Source of the DNA: an uncultured Bacteroidota bacterium
GTDB lineage: Bacteria; Bacteroidota; Bacteroidia; Chitinophagales; Chitinophagaceae
Assembly (NCBI GenBank): GCA_903851465.1
Contig: CAINOI010000063.1
Location: 1-63,675 of the forward strand
Direction: 5' to 3'
DNA: 63,675 nucleotides
Shown here: positions 27,069-36,460 of the stretch, piece by piece
Layout of the letters: every line of letters begins with the position of its first letter
Position numbering within the stretch: the first letter of the stretch is position 1
Made by a program: the position numbers and the translations under genes
Notes under the pieces: generated by a model
Told to the model about the DNA's origin: nothing
The model's database searches: none
The model's input: only the letters and a program-made list of their open reading frames with translations

Positions 27069-29918
27069 ATGAATCAAAGTGGCGCAGAATTTATCCAAAG
27101 ACATATTGGTCCAAATCCAGTAGATAGTGCAAAAATGCTAAAGGCAGTTGGTGTTGATAGTTTAGCAGCATTAATAGACAAAATTGTACCCGCAAATATT
27201 CGTTTAACAAAACCAATGGAAATTCCTGAGGGATTGTCGGAGTTTGAAATGTTGCAAACACTAAAAGCAATTGGTGAAAAAAATATTGTTGCGAAAAATT
27301 TTATAGGACAAGGTTATTATGGCACCATCACACCTTCTGTGATTCTAAGAAATATATTTGAAAATCCAGGTTGGTATACACAATACACCCCTTATCAAGC
27401 AGAAATTGCACAAGGCCGTTTAGAAAGTTTATTGAACTTTCAAACCATGATTTCTGATTTAACTGGGATGGACATTGCGAATGCCTCTTTGTTAGATGAG
27501 TCTACTGCAGCTGCAGAAGCAATGGCTATGATCTTTAATCATATCAACAAATCAGATGTCATTAGTCAACCTAAATTATTTGTAGACGAAGCCATCTTTG
27601 CACAAACAAAATCTGTATTACAAACAAGAGCTACACCAATTGGTGTAGAATTAGTGACTGGAGATTTTAAAACAGCAGCATTAGACAATACTTTTTTTGG
27701 TGCGATCCTTCAATATCCAAATGCCAATGGTGCAATCCAAGACTACACTAGCTTTATAGACCAAGTTCACCAATTAGGTGGTATGGTGATTTTAGTAGCA
27801 GATCTACTTGCATTGACTGTACTAAAAAGTCCAGGCGAATTGAATGCAGATGTAGCTGTAGGTAACACACAAAGATTTGGTGTACCAATGGGATTTGGTG
27901 GACCACACGCTGCTTATTTTGCGACAAAAGATGCATTCAAAAGAGGTATGCCAGGTAGATTGATTGGTGTGAGTATTGATGCACAAGGCAACCGTGCTTT
28001 AAGAATGGCATTGCAAACTAGAGAACAACATATTAAACGCGAAAAAGCAACTTCTAATATATGTACTGCACAAGCATTACTTGCCAATATGGCGGTCATG
28101 TATGCAGTGTACCACGGACCTGATGGATTAAAGTCCATCGCTTCTAGAGTGCATACATTCGCTCAAGGTCTGGCACAACAATTAGAAAGCTTAGGCATTC
28201 AACAGGTGAATGAATTTTATTTTGACACATTACACCTAACAGGTTTTGATGCAAATAAATTGAACGAGCTTGCTACTAAACATGCCATCAATTTTAATTA
28301 TTTTACGAACGGAACAGTGTCTATCAGTATTGACGAAACCACCTCTGTAATAGATATTCAATTGATTGTTCACTTGTTTGAAACATTGACAGGCAAAAAA
28401 GCAGAGGCTTTGAATGCAGGTATCAAAAACGCTGCTATCCCAACTCAATTAATTAGAACAAGCGACTATCTAACTCATCCTGTTTTCAATTCACATCATA
28501 GTGAAACACAAATGATGCGTTACATTAAGCAATTGGAAAATAAAGATCTTTCTTTAAATACAAGCATGATTAGTCTTGGTAGTTGTACCATGAAATTAAA
28601 CGCTGCAACAGAAATGATTCCAGTAAGTTGGCCTTGTTTTGGTGGCTTACATCCATTTGCACCTGCAAGTCAAACAATAGGATACCAAGAGATTGTAAAA
28701 GAGCTAAGTGCCTACTTATGTCAAACAACTGGATTCACTGCTTGTAGCTTACAACCAAATAGTGGTGCGCAGGGTGAATATGCAGGATTGTTAACCATCC
28801 GTTCTTACCATGCTGCCAGAAATGAGCCGCATAGAGATATTGTATTGATTCCAATTAGTGCACACGGCACGAACCCTGCAAGTGCTGTCATGGCTGGCTT
28901 CAAAGTAGTGGTAGTAGCATGTGATGCAGCCGGTAATATCGATGTAGCTGATTTAACTGAAAAAGCGATTCAACATAAAGACCATCTAGGTGCTTTGATG
29001 GTGACTTATCCATCTACACATGGTGTGTTTGAAGAAACCATCATAGATATTTGTAATACCATCCACGAAAATGGTGGTATGGTATATATGGATGGAGCCA
29101 ATATGAATGCACAGGTTGGACTAACAAGTCCTGGCAATATTGGAGCAGATGTTTGTCACTTGAATTTGCATAAAACATTTGCGATTCCACATGGTGGAGG
29201 TGGACCAGGTGTAGGCCCAATTTGTGTGAATGATAAATTAGCACCTTTCTTACCAGGTCATATTAAAAATGGAGATGCTACCAATGCGGTGAGCGGAGCA
29301 CCATTAGGATCTGCTAGTATTTTATTAATTAGTTATGCTTACATCAAAATGTTAGGAGCAAAGGGATTGGAATTAGCAACCAGCTATGCCATTTTGAATG
29401 CGAACTACATGAAAGCAAGATTAGAAAAAGCCTATACCATTTTATACACTAGTAAGAATGGTACTTGTGCACATGAATTCATTATTGACTTAAGACCATT
29501 TAAAGCAACTGCAGGTATTGAAGCAGAAGATGTGGCTAAACGATTAATCGATTATGGATTCCATGCCCCAACAATGAGTTTCCCAGTACCAGGAACTATC
29601 ATGATTGAGCCTACAGAAAGTGAGGATATGGCAGAACTAGATCGTTTCTGTGATGCTTTGTTAGCAATACATGCAGAAATTGTTGCGATTGAAACTGGCC
29701 GTTATGATAAGTTGGATAACCCATTGAAAAATGCACCACATACGCAACGCGTAATTTGTGCCAATGAATGGTCACATAGCTATACAAGACAAGAAGCTGC
29801 ATTTCCATTACCTTATGTTGCACTCAATAAATTTTGGCCTACTGTTGCAAGAGTAAACAATACACATGGGGACAGAAACCTTGTTTGTACTTGTGAGCCA
29901 GTATCGTCTTATGCATAA
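27069..29918 (+). CDS. gcvP: Glycine dehydrogenase (aminomethyl-transferring), P-protein
   Basis: 949 residues, single-chain P-protein. Decarboxylates glycine and loads the aminomethyl group on the H-protein of the glycine cleavage system. Starts [16 protein letters not shown], the standard family N-terminus. The N-terminal half has [21 protein letters not shown], and the C-terminal half has the PLP lysine in [16 protein letters not shown] (about residue 700). No gcvT or gcvH is in the window, as is common when these genes are scattered. A strong terminator follows. Confidence 0.97.
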   Translation: MNQSGAEFIQRHIGPNPVDSAKMLKAVGVDSLAALIDKIVPANIRLTKPMEIPEGLSEFEMLQTLKAIGEKNIVAKNFIGQGYYGTITPSVILRNIFENPGWYTQYTPYQAEIAQGRLESLLNFQTMISDLTGMDIANASLLDESTAAAEAMAMIFNHINKSDVISQPKLFVDEAIFAQTKSVLQTRATPIGVELVTGDFKTAALDNTFFGAILQYPNANGAIQDYTSFIDQVHQLGGMVILVADLLALTVLKSPGELNADVAVGNTQRFGVPMGFGGPHAAYFATKDAFKRGMPGRLIGVSIDAQGNRALRMALQTREQHIKREKATSNICTAQALLANMAVMYAVYHGPDGLKSIASRVHTFAQGLAQQLESLGIQQVNEFYFDTLHLTGFDANKLNELATKHAINFNYFTNGTVSISIDETTSVIDIQLIVHLFETLTGKKAEALNAGIKNAAIPTQLIRTSDYLTHPVFNSHHSETQMMRYIKQLENKDLSLNTSMISLGSCTMKLNAATEMIPVSWPCFGGLHPFAPASQTIGYQEIVKELSAYLCQTTGFTACSLQPNSGAQGEYAGLLTIRSYHAARNEPHRDIVLIPISAHGTNPASAVMAGFKVVVVACDAAGNIDVADLTEKAIQHKDHLGALMVTYPSTHGVFEETIIDICNTIHENGGMVYMDGANMNAQVGLTSPGNIGADVCHLNLHKTFAIPHGGGGPGVGPICVNDKLAPFLPGHIKNGDATNAVSGAPLGSASILLISYAYIKMLGAKGLELATSYAILNANYMKARLEKAYTILYTSKNGTCAHEFIIDLRPFKATAGIEAEDVAKRLIDYGFHAPTMSFPVPGTIMIEPTESEDMAELDRFCDALLAIHAEIVAIETGRYDKLDNPLKNAPHTQRVICANEWSHSYTRQEAAFPLPYVALNKFWPTVARVNNTHGDRNLVCTCEPVSSYA

Positions 29919-29944
29919 ATCAACTTTTAAGATAGATCCCAAAT

Positions 29945-29986
29945 AAAAGAGGCGCTTCAATTTGAAGCGCCTCTTTTATTTTTTAG
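29945..29986 (+). terminator. Rho-independent terminator after gcvP
   Basis: AAAAGAGGCGCTTCAA (29945-29960) and TTGAAGCGCCTCTTTT (29962-29977) pair perfectly and are followed by ATTTTTTA. Flanking A and T runs would let it work in both directions. Confidence 0.92.
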
Positions 29987-30024
29987 CATACACCATCTGG
30001 ATAAAGTCCTACCTATAGATGTAC

Positions 30025-30465
30025 TTATGCATCCATCCTTTTTACCACACTACTACTGCTGCTGGTTATTGGAGGGTTTCCGTTTAACATAAATTCATAT
30101 AAAGCAATAATCTTTTCTTTATCACTTAATGAAGTTTGCAATTTATCAAAATCATTTTCAAGTTTTTTTAGTTTTTTATTTTCATTTGCATATTTATTTG
30201 TAAAATCTTCTAATATAGAATTGTCTATTTGTAGACTATGCTGTGTTTCCTCTTTTAGCATTTGTCCTTCTCCTGTTAAAATCCATAAGATATCTACATC
30301 AGAATAGGCCTGGTGGATTCTAATTAAGATATCTGATCCTACAGACCCAAGATGTTTTAATTGTTTTGAAAAATAACCATTTGACAATTCAATTTTTTTC
30401 TCAAAAGCATGTGGTGAGATCTTTTTGAAATGAATGTAGATCGCGATTCTTTCGATTGGTTTCAT
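30025..30465 (-). CDS. XRE-like transcriptional regulator with a C-terminal coiled coil
   Basis: 146 residues from the ATG at 30465 (MKPIERIAIY). The N-terminal about 70 residues fit the lambda-repressor-like helix-turn-helix found in Bacteroidota: AFEKKIELSNGYFSKQLKHLGSVGSDILIRIHQAYSDVDILWILTGEGQML, with the recognition helix around NGYFSKQL. Residues about 95-135 form a charged coiled coil likely used for dimerisation. The tail has a run of five serines. The ATG at 30537 is a possible longer start, but a TACTTTTA box between the two favours the shorter form. Target unknown. Confidence 0.75.
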   Translation of the reverse strand: MKPIERIAIYIHFKKISPHAFEKKIELSNGYFSKQLKHLGSVGSDILIRIHQAYSDVDILWILTGEGQMLKEETQHSLQIDNSILEDFTNKYANENKKLKKLENDFDKLQTSLSDKEKIIALYEFMLNGNPPITSSSSSVVKRMDA

Positions 30466-30477
30466 GATAATAAGATT

Positions 30478-30485
30478 TAAAAGTA
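30478..30485 (-). promoter_or_regulatory. -7-like box (TACTTTTA) for the XRE-like gene
   Basis: One mismatch to TAnnTTTG on the minus strand, 12 nt before the ATG at 30465. Confidence 0.4.
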
Positions 30486-30555
30486 AATATGATATAGTAT
30501 TTTTCCTGTATCGTGTTACTAAATTACCTTTATCCATAAAATCATATGCTAAAAC

Positions 30556-30589
30556 TAGGCCTCATTTAATCATCACTTAGGCCTCATTT
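30556..30589. repeat. Direct repeat TAGGCCTCATTT upstream of the XRE-like gene
   Basis: Two identical 12-mers at 30556-30567 and 30578-30589, 22 bp apart (two helical turns). On the minus strand each reads AAATGAGGCCTA and lies about 90-125 nt upstream of the regulator start. The same core TGAGGCCTAA occurs at the promoter near 35788. Confidence 0.55.
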
Positions 30590-30606
30590 TTTAAAAATTA
30601 AACGAC

Positions 30607-32541
30607 CTATTGTTTTTCGCTTAATTCTAACCATCTTAATTCTGATGCTTCTAATTCGGCTGTAACTAAAGCCAGTTGTGCACTAAGTGCTGTGATTGAT
30701 GTATAATCGCCGGTACTATTATTAAGCTCATTAGTGAGTGTCGCCTTTTTAACTTCTAATTCAGGCATGGTCTTATTCAATTGTTCTAGTTCTAGTTTTT
30801 CTTTATAAGACATTTTCTCTGCAACTTTCTTTGCCGTAGCATCTACTACGATGCTATTTGTTGTATTCGTTGCTGTTTCTGCAACGAACGGCTTAACCTC
30901 ATGTTCTACTTGAGTGGTAATATCAGAGCTTACAGAAGCATAGTTCTGTTTGCTCTTTTCTAAAATTCTAAACTGTGTATAATTACCCGGATAATCTCGA
31001 ATCACGCCATCGCCTTCAAATATAAATAAGTGGTCTACTAATTTATCCATGAAATAACGATCATGGGATACTAATAATACACAACCTGCAAAATCAATTA
31101 AAAACTGCTCTAATACAGCCAATGTTGGAAGGTCTAAGTCATTGGTCGGTTCATCTAAAATTAAAAAATTAGGATTTTTAAATAAGATGGTCAATAATTG
31201 CAATCTCTTTTTTTCGCCACCGCTTAAAGCGCTTAAATAAGTATATTGTTTGTCTGGAGTAAATAAAAACAATTCTAAGAATTGTGCTGCACTCAATGTG
31301 CCACCACTTGCTAAAGGAAACTGTTCAGCAAATGTTTTTAAGTATTCTATGACACGCATATCCTTTTTGTAGGTAAGCCCCTCTTGAGAAAAATGGCCAA
31401 AAACAATGGTATCACCCACATTAATTTTACCACTATCTGGTGCTGTCAATCCTTGTAAAATTTGCAAGAAAGTAGACTTCCCTACCCCATTTTTCCCTAC
31501 AATCCCAATTCGCTCTCCTTTACTGAAAGTATAATCAAAGCCTTTCAGCACGACTAAATCACCATAAGACTTATAAACCTTGATTGCTTCGATAATTTTA
31601 CCTCCCAATCGGGTCATTTTCATGTCCAATTGTAAATTGGTGTCTTCTATTTTTTGCTTCGCCTTAGATTCAACTTCGTAAAAATTATCTTGCCTGCTTT
31701 TGCTTTTAGTTGTTCTTGCTTTTGGCTGCTTACGCATCCACTCTAATTCTTTTCTAAAGGTATTTTTTGCTTTGTCTATACTTGCCAACTCGGATTCTAT
31801 CCTAGCAGCCTTCTTTTCTAAATAATTTTCGTAATCCCCTTTATAACTGTATAATTTCTCTCTTTCTAATTCCCAAATTTCATCTGTCACCGCTTCTAAG
31901 AAATAACGATCATGCGACACCAATAATAAGGTTACTTTTTCTTGTTCTAAATAATTTTCCAACCATTCAATCATATTTAAATCTAAGTGATTCGTAGGCT
32001 CATCCATTAACAACAAAACGTGCTTTGGTTCAAATCCAATTTGAATCAACGTCTTTGCTAAGGATACTCGTTTTCTTTGTCCTCCACTCAATTTAGAAAC
32101 TGGCTGTTCTAAATGATGGATATTTAATTGTGTTAAAATTGTTTTCACTTTTGATTCAAAGTCCCAGGCACTATTTTCTTCCATTTCCATGATAGCATCT
32201 GTGATCAAATTTTCATCCTCTGTTTCCATCGCCATTTCATAATTACTAATGGCCTTCATGATTGGATGGTCTTGATTGAATAAGTTCTGCGTTACTGAAG
32301 CAGTTTCAATAAATTGAGGATCTTGTTCAAATAACACCAAATGCACATCTTTATGTACTTTGGCAGTGCCCGAATCTGGCACTTCTTTCCCAGATAATAT
32401 TCTTAATAGCGTACTTTTCCCAATACCATTTCTGGCCACTAAGGCAATTCTGTCACCCTCGTTGATATTAAAGCTGATCCCTTTAAACAAGGGGGTAATA
32501 CCATAACTTTTTGTCAAATTTTCTACAGATACATAATGCAT
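30607..32541 (-). CDS. ABC-F family ATP-binding protein (Uup/EttA-like)
   Basis: 644 residues from the ATG at 32541 (MHYVSVENLTKSYG). Two ABC domains with no membrane segments, so a soluble ribosome-associated or DNA-associated ATPase. Walker A GIGKSTLL near residue 40 and GVGKSTFL near 350; signatures LSGGQRKRVSLAK and LSGGEKKRLQLL; Walker B LLMDEPTNHLD and LILDEPTNDLD. A basic linker KQPKARTTKSKSRQDNF lies between the domains. The C-terminal about 70 residues form a coiled coil as in Uup. A promoter box ends 4 nt before the ATG. Confidence 0.9.
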   Translation of the reverse strand: MHYVSVENLTKSYGITPLFKGISFNINEGDRIALVARNGIGKSTLLRILSGKEVPDSGTAKVHKDVHLVLFEQDPQFIETASVTQNLFNQDHPIMKAISNYEMAMETEDENLITDAIMEMEENSAWDFESKVKTILTQLNIHHLEQPVSKLSGGQRKRVSLAKTLIQIGFEPKHVLLLMDEPTNHLDLNMIEWLENYLEQEKVTLLLVSHDRYFLEAVTDEIWELEREKLYSYKGDYENYLEKKAARIESELASIDKAKNTFRKELEWMRKQPKARTTKSKSRQDNFYEVESKAKQKIEDTNLQLDMKMTRLGGKIIEAIKVYKSYGDLVVLKGFDYTFSKGERIGIVGKNGVGKSTFLQILQGLTAPDSGKINVGDTIVFGHFSQEGLTYKKDMRVIEYLKTFAEQFPLASGGTLSAAQFLELFLFTPDKQYTYLSALSGGEKKRLQLLTILFKNPNFLILDEPTNDLDLPTLAVLEQFLIDFAGCVLLVSHDRYFMDKLVDHLFIFEGDGVIRDYPGNYTQFRILEKSKQNYASVSSDITTQVEHEVKPFVAETATNTTNSIVVDATAKKVAEKMSYKEKLELEQLNKTMPELEVKKATLTNELNNSTGDYTSITALSAQLALVTAELEASELRWLELSEKQ

Positions 32542-32545
32542 GGCG

Positions 32546-32553
32546 CAAAGATA
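32546..32553 (-). promoter_or_regulatory. -7 box (TATCTTTG), leaderless arrangement, for the ABC-F gene
   Basis: Perfect TAnnTTTG on the minus strand with only 4 nt to the ATG at 32541. Confidence 0.6.
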
Positions 32554-32594
32554 CAAGCACTAAATTAAAATAGGGGAAAAAGCAACGAAGATTG

Positions 32595-32602
32595 TACTTT
32601 TG
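32595..32602 (+). promoter_or_regulatory. -7 box (TACTTTTG) for ispH
   Basis: Perfect TAnnTTTG with 21 nt to the ATG at 32624; divergent from the ABC-F promoter 41 bp away. Confidence 0.6.
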
Positions 32603-32623
32603 TATACGTTAATATTGAAATAG

Positions 32624-33847
32624 ATGAAAAATTTTGAAGTGCCAACAGGCTACAGAAGCCCATTAATCGTCGCTATCAAACAAAAGCGCAAATCAGAAGA
32701 TAAGCTCAAGAAAGATTTCACCCCTACCGAACTGGACTTTGGTAAGGTTAAAATCTATTTGGCAAGGCATTTTGGATTTTGTTATGGTGTGGAAAATGCG
32801 ATTGATATTGCCTACAGAACAATTGAAGAAAATAAGGGTAAAAGGATTTTTTTATTAAGTGAAATGATCCATAACCCTCAAGTGAATAACGACTTAACAA
32901 GCAAAGGGGTACGATTTTTACAAGATACCTTAGGGAAAGAATTGATACCCTTATCTGAATTGACGAAGGATGATATTGTCATTATTCCAGCATTTGGGAC
33001 GACCTTAGAATTAGAGGAGAAATTAAAGGCAAAAGGCATTGCTATCGAATCATATGATACCACTTGTCCTTTTGTAGAGAAAGTATGGAACCGCAGTGAA
33101 CAAATTGCACAAAAAGGTTACTCTATTATTATCCACGGAAAACCAAAACATGAGGAAACAAGGGCAACTTTTTCACATACATCAGCACATACGCCTACTT
33201 TAATTGTGAACGATATAGAAGAGACTAAAGTGTTAGCGAAAATCATCAGTGGCGAATTGCCTTTAGCCTATTTTTATGACTTCTTTATCAATCGATTCTC
33301 GGCGGACTTTGATCCTGCTATTCATTTAGATAAAATTGGCGTAGTGAACCAAACAACTCAATTGGCAACCGACACGCAAGCGATTTCGGATTATCTGAAA
33401 CAAGTCATTCTGAAAAAATTTGGGGCAGAAAATTTGTCCGCACATTTTGCAGATACCAGAGACACCCTATGTTATGCGACCAATGACAATCAATCAGCAG
33501 TCATTGGATTACTTGAGACGGACGCAGATTTGGCGATTGTAATGGGTGGAAAAAATAGCAGTAATAGTTCGCACTTAGTGGAATTGTGTGAACGAAAATT
33601 ACCCACTTATTTTATAGATGATGTAAGTAAAATTATTGATGCCAATCAAATTGAAAAAACCAATTGGAAAAATAAACAATCAGAAGTGGTGCAAAATTTC
33701 TTGCCTGATGCAAGCCCGCTTCGTATTTTAATGACAAGTGGCGCAAGTTGTCCAGATGCAGTTGTTGAATCAGTGATTCTTAAAATTCTTAGCTTTTACC
33801 AATTAGAAGCTGCATTTGAAAAAGTAAAAGAAAGCTGGATTGATTAA
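32624..33847 (+). CDS. ispH: 4-hydroxy-3-methylbut-2-enyl diphosphate reductase
   Basis: 407 residues, longer than the about 316 of E. coli because of an N-terminal extension of about 45 residues and internal insertions. Last step of the MEP isoprenoid pathway, [4Fe-4S] dependent. Cluster cysteines appear in ARHFGFCYGVENA, TTCPFVEKVW and SGASCPDAVVE. Active-site histidines are in EMIHNPQVN and IIHGKPKHEET, and GGKNSSNSSHL is present near residue 305. It converges on cmk with 18 nt between. Confidence 0.95.
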   Translation: MKNFEVPTGYRSPLIVAIKQKRKSEDKLKKDFTPTELDFGKVKIYLARHFGFCYGVENAIDIAYRTIEENKGKRIFLLSEMIHNPQVNNDLTSKGVRFLQDTLGKELIPLSELTKDDIVIIPAFGTTLELEEKLKAKGIAIESYDTTCPFVEKVWNRSEQIAQKGYSIIIHGKPKHEETRATFSHTSAHTPTLIVNDIEETKVLAKIISGELPLAYFYDFFINRFSADFDPAIHLDKIGVVNQTTQLATDTQAISDYLKQVILKKFGAENLSAHFADTRDTLCYATNDNQSAVIGLLETDADLAIVMGGKNSSNSSHLVELCERKLPTYFIDDVSKIIDANQIEKTNWKNKQSEVVQNFLPDASPLRILMTSGASCPDAVVESVILKILSFYQLEAAFEKVKESWID

Positions 33848-33865
33848 GGCCTTTTAAAAATAGCC

Positions 33866-34549
33866 CTAACTAGCTTTTATTTTATCCATGGCCCACTGCA
33901 TAGCTAGTTCGAACTGCTGGACTCTATCTAAATTTGTATTGTCTAATACCAATGCATCATCCGCTTGTCTGAGTGGGCTATGTGCTCTTGTACTATCCAT
34001 TAAATCTCTTTGTTGTAAATTCGCAGACACTTCCTCTTTAAGAATTGAAGGATTTGTTTTTAGTAATTCTTGGTACCTGCGCTCCAACCTTATAGCTGGA
34101 TCTGCGGTTACAAATAATTTTAACTCTGCATTAGGGAATACCACCGTTCCAATATCTCTTCCATCCATTACAATCCCTTTATCAATACCCATTGCTTGTT
34201 GTTGTGCTACAGCAAATACTCTAACAGCTGGTATAGATGCCACTTCACTCACTTTCTGACTCACTTGCATTGCTCGAATTTCTTGCTCTACATTTTCGCC
34301 ATTTAAATACATATCACTTTTCTGACTTGCACTATTGTATTTAAATCTCAATTCAATTGCTTTCAAAGCTTCAATGGAAGCTGTATCATTGAATGGTATA
34401 TTATTCCTTAAAAAATACAATGCAATGGCTCTATACATGGCACCAGTGTCAACAAAAACATATTCCAATGCTTTTGCCATGGCTTTGGCAAGGGTGCTTT
34501 TACCACATGATGAAAAGCCGTCTATTGCAATGATGATTTTCTTTTCCAT
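33866..34549 (-). CDS. cmk: Cytidylate kinase
   Basis: 227 residues. Phosphorylates CMP and dCMP with ATP. The P-loop DGFSSCGKST is near residues 10-19, then VDTGAMYRAIAL, GRDIGTVVFPNAELK and the lid RYQELLKTN. The serine/cysteine form of the loop (FSSCGKS) is usual in this phylum. The start overlaps the mrp stop by 1 nt (TAATG), so it is coupled to mrp. Confidence 0.95.
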   Translation of the reverse strand: MEKKIIIAIDGFSSCGKSTLAKAMAKALEYVFVDTGAMYRAIALYFLRNNIPFNDTASIEALKAIELRFKYNSASQKSDMYLNGENVEQEIRAMQVSQKVSEVASIPAVRVFAVAQQQAMGIDKGIVMDGRDIGTVVFPNAELKLFVTADPAIRLERRYQELLKTNPSILKEEVSANLQQRDLMDSTRAHSPLRQADDALVLDNTNLDRVQQFELAMQWAMDKIKAS

Positions 34550-35643
34550 TATGGTGCTACTGTAATTGTTGCTGTTCTAGGAAGATTTGCATTTCTAATT
34601 GCGATTTGTCTTACTGCGTTGCCTACAAAAGTCCTAAAAGCATCTTTGGATACAGTATCTGATCCAACCATTGCAGGAACCCCCTCATCTCCGCCTTCTC
34701 TAATACTTTGCACCAAAGGAATTTGTCCCAAAAAGGATAGGTCATATTCCGAAGCCAATTTAAGCCCCCCTTCTTTTCCAAATAAGTAATATTTATTGTC
34801 AGGTAATTCGGCAGGCGTGAAATAGGCCATGTTTTCGACCAAGCCAATAATTGGCACATTGACATTTGCTTGACCAAACATGGCAATCGCTTTTTTCGCA
34901 TCGGCCAAAGCCACTTGTTGCGGCGTTGTAACAATCACCACACCTGTCACAGGAACCGTTTGCATGATCGTTAAGTGAATATCCCCGGTGCCTGGTGGCA
35001 TGTCAATCACAAGGTAGTCCAGCTCACCCCAATCCACATCGGTAATGAATTGACGAATGGCACTACTTGCCATCGGTCCTCTCCAAACCACAGCATCTTT
35101 TTCATCCACCAATAATCCAATACTCATTATTTTAATGCCATATTGTTCTAAAGGTATAATCACTCCTTTTCCTGCTTCGTCTTTCATCATTGGACGTTGA
35201 CCTCTCACACCAAACATGATGGGTACACTTGGTCCATAAATATCTGCATCCATTAGACCTACTTTTGCTCCGCCTTCCGCTAAGGCCAATGCAAGGTTAG
35301 CAGCAACTGTGCTTTTACCTACACCACCTTTCCCACTCACTACTGCTATGATATTTTTAACTTTAGCCAAAACAGACTGCTCGTCTTTTCTTAAGGAAGT
35401 GGTATTAGATGTGAAATTGACTTGCACCTGTGCTTTTGGATTCACCAATAATTTAATGGCATTTTCAGAAGCATTCTTCATCAAATCTTTCATTGGACAA
35501 GCTGGCGTGGTTAATACAATCGTAAAGCTAACCGCATCCCCTTCCACTTTTAGATCTTGTATCATATTCAAAGTCACCAAGTCTTTACCAAGGTCCGGCT
35601 CTTGCACATTACTCAATGCTTTTAGTATTTCCTCCGTTGTCAT
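34549..35643 (-). CDS. Mrp/NBP35 family P-loop ATPase (Fe-S carrier) with N-terminal MIP18 domain
   Basis: 364 residues from the ATG at 35643 (MTTEEILKAL). Residues 1 to about 85 are a MIP18/DUF59 domain with the cysteine in TTPACPMKDLM. The rest is a SIMIBI ATPase with the deviant Walker A SGKGGVGKST near residue 100, DADIYGPSVP and VIDMPPGTGDIHLT. It should help deliver Fe-S clusters. The CxxC that follows ENM in E. coli Mrp is absent; here the sequence is ENMAYFTPAELPDNKYY. A TAACTTTG box lies 33 nt upstream. Coupled to cmk. Confidence 0.9.
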   Translation of the reverse strand: MTTEEILKALSNVQEPDLGKDLVTLNMIQDLKVEGDAVSFTIVLTTPACPMKDLMKNASENAIKLLVNPKAQVQVNFTSNTTSLRKDEQSVLAKVKNIIAVVSGKGGVGKSTVAANLALALAEGGAKVGLMDADIYGPSVPIMFGVRGQRPMMKDEAGKGVIIPLEQYGIKIMSIGLLVDEKDAVVWRGPMASSAIRQFITDVDWGELDYLVIDMPPGTGDIHLTIMQTVPVTGVVIVTTPQQVALADAKKAIAMFGQANVNVPIIGLVENMAYFTPAELPDNKYYLFGKEGGLKLASEYDLSFLGQIPLVQSIREGGDEGVPAMVGSDTVSKDAFRTFVGNAVRQIAIRNANLPRTATITVAP

Positions 35644-35676
35644 TATGAAAGTTTTTGTTAAAATATTTAATCCCGG

Positions 35677-35684
35677 CAAAGTTA
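35677..35684 (-). promoter_or_regulatory. -7 box (TAACTTTG) for mrp-cmk
   Basis: Perfect TAnnTTTG on the minus strand, 33 nt before the ATG at 35643. It lies inside the longer frame and argues against a start at 35679. Confidence 0.55.
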
Positions 35685-35794
35685 ACGTTCATAGCGCTTA
35701 TTTTGCCCTTTTAAAAGGTTTAAAATAGCCTATATATGAAAAAAACTACCCATTTCGAAACAAAAAAAGTACTCGATTTCTGAACATTGAGGCC

Positions 35795-35802
35795 TAAATT
35801 TG
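35795..35802 (+). promoter_or_regulatory. -7 box (TAAATTTG), near-leaderless
   Basis: Perfect TAnnTTTG, 7 nt before the ATG at 35810; preceded by TGAGGCCTAA, shared with the XRE upstream region. Confidence 0.5.
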
Positions 35803-35809
35803 CAGCTAC

Positions 35810-36460
35810 ATGAAAAAGAAACTGGTCCTACCATTATTGGTTTTATTAATAATGCTGTCATCGCAGTTAAATGCACAGACAGTAGACCTTTACAGAGACT
35901 CTGTTGTTCAGCTATATGGCGTTGTGATGACTGCAGATAGCTTAAAAGCAATTCCATTGGCTAGTATTGTAGTGAATAAAAAAGGAAGAGGTACCATCAC
36001 CAATAACGATGGTGTTTTTTCTATTGCAGTCAATAAAGGAGAAACGATCACCTTTAGTTGCGTTGGATTTAAAAACCGAAGTATCCTTATTCCTCAAAAT
36101 TTAGTAGGTAATGAATACAGTGTCATTCAATTAATGGTCAACGATACCAATTTTTTACCAGCAACTATTTTAAAACCAAGACCTACTCGCGCGCAATTTG
36201 AAAGAGACTTTGTTAATTCTAAAGTAGACGATGATCTTTTTGAAACTGCCAGGAAAAATACCAGCCCTGCACAAAAAAGAATCATTTTATCTAGCTTACC
36301 AAGAGATGGCAAGGAAGCAGTAGGTGCCGCTTTGCAAAACCAAGCTTCCAAATATTATTATTCAGGACAATTACCTCCTATGAATATTCTAAATCCTAGT
36401 GCTTGGAGGAGCTTTATTAATTCATGGAAACGCGGTGATTATAAATCAAAAAATAAATAG
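35810..36460 (+). CDS. Secreted carboxypeptidase-regulatory-like domain protein
   Basis: 216 residues. A signal peptide (about 1-22, ending LNAQ) is followed by a beta-sandwich of the CarboxypepD_reg type, with LYGVVMTADSLKAIPLASIVV, a GTITNNDGVFSI core and CVGFKNRSI. The C-terminal about 90 residues are basic and unassigned. Such domains are common N-terminal modules of TonB-dependent receptors in this phylum, but no barrel follows, so this is a stand-alone protein. It directly abuts the 3-hydroxyacyl-CoA dehydrogenase gene. Confidence 0.75.
   Translation: MKKKLVLPLLVLLIMLSSQLNAQTVDLYRDSVVQLYGVVMTADSLKAIPLASIVVNKKGRGTITNNDGVFSIAVNKGETITFSCVGFKNRSILIPQNLVGNEYSVIQLMVNDTNFLPATILKPRPTRAQFERDFVNSKVDDDLFETARKNTSPAQKRIILSSLPRDGKEAVGAALQNQASKYYYSGQLPPMNILNPSAWRSFINSWKRGDYKSKNK

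Noticed and set aside
33888..34259. 123-codon antisense frame in cmk
   Set aside because: Fully inside a clear cytidylate kinase gene and not protein-like.
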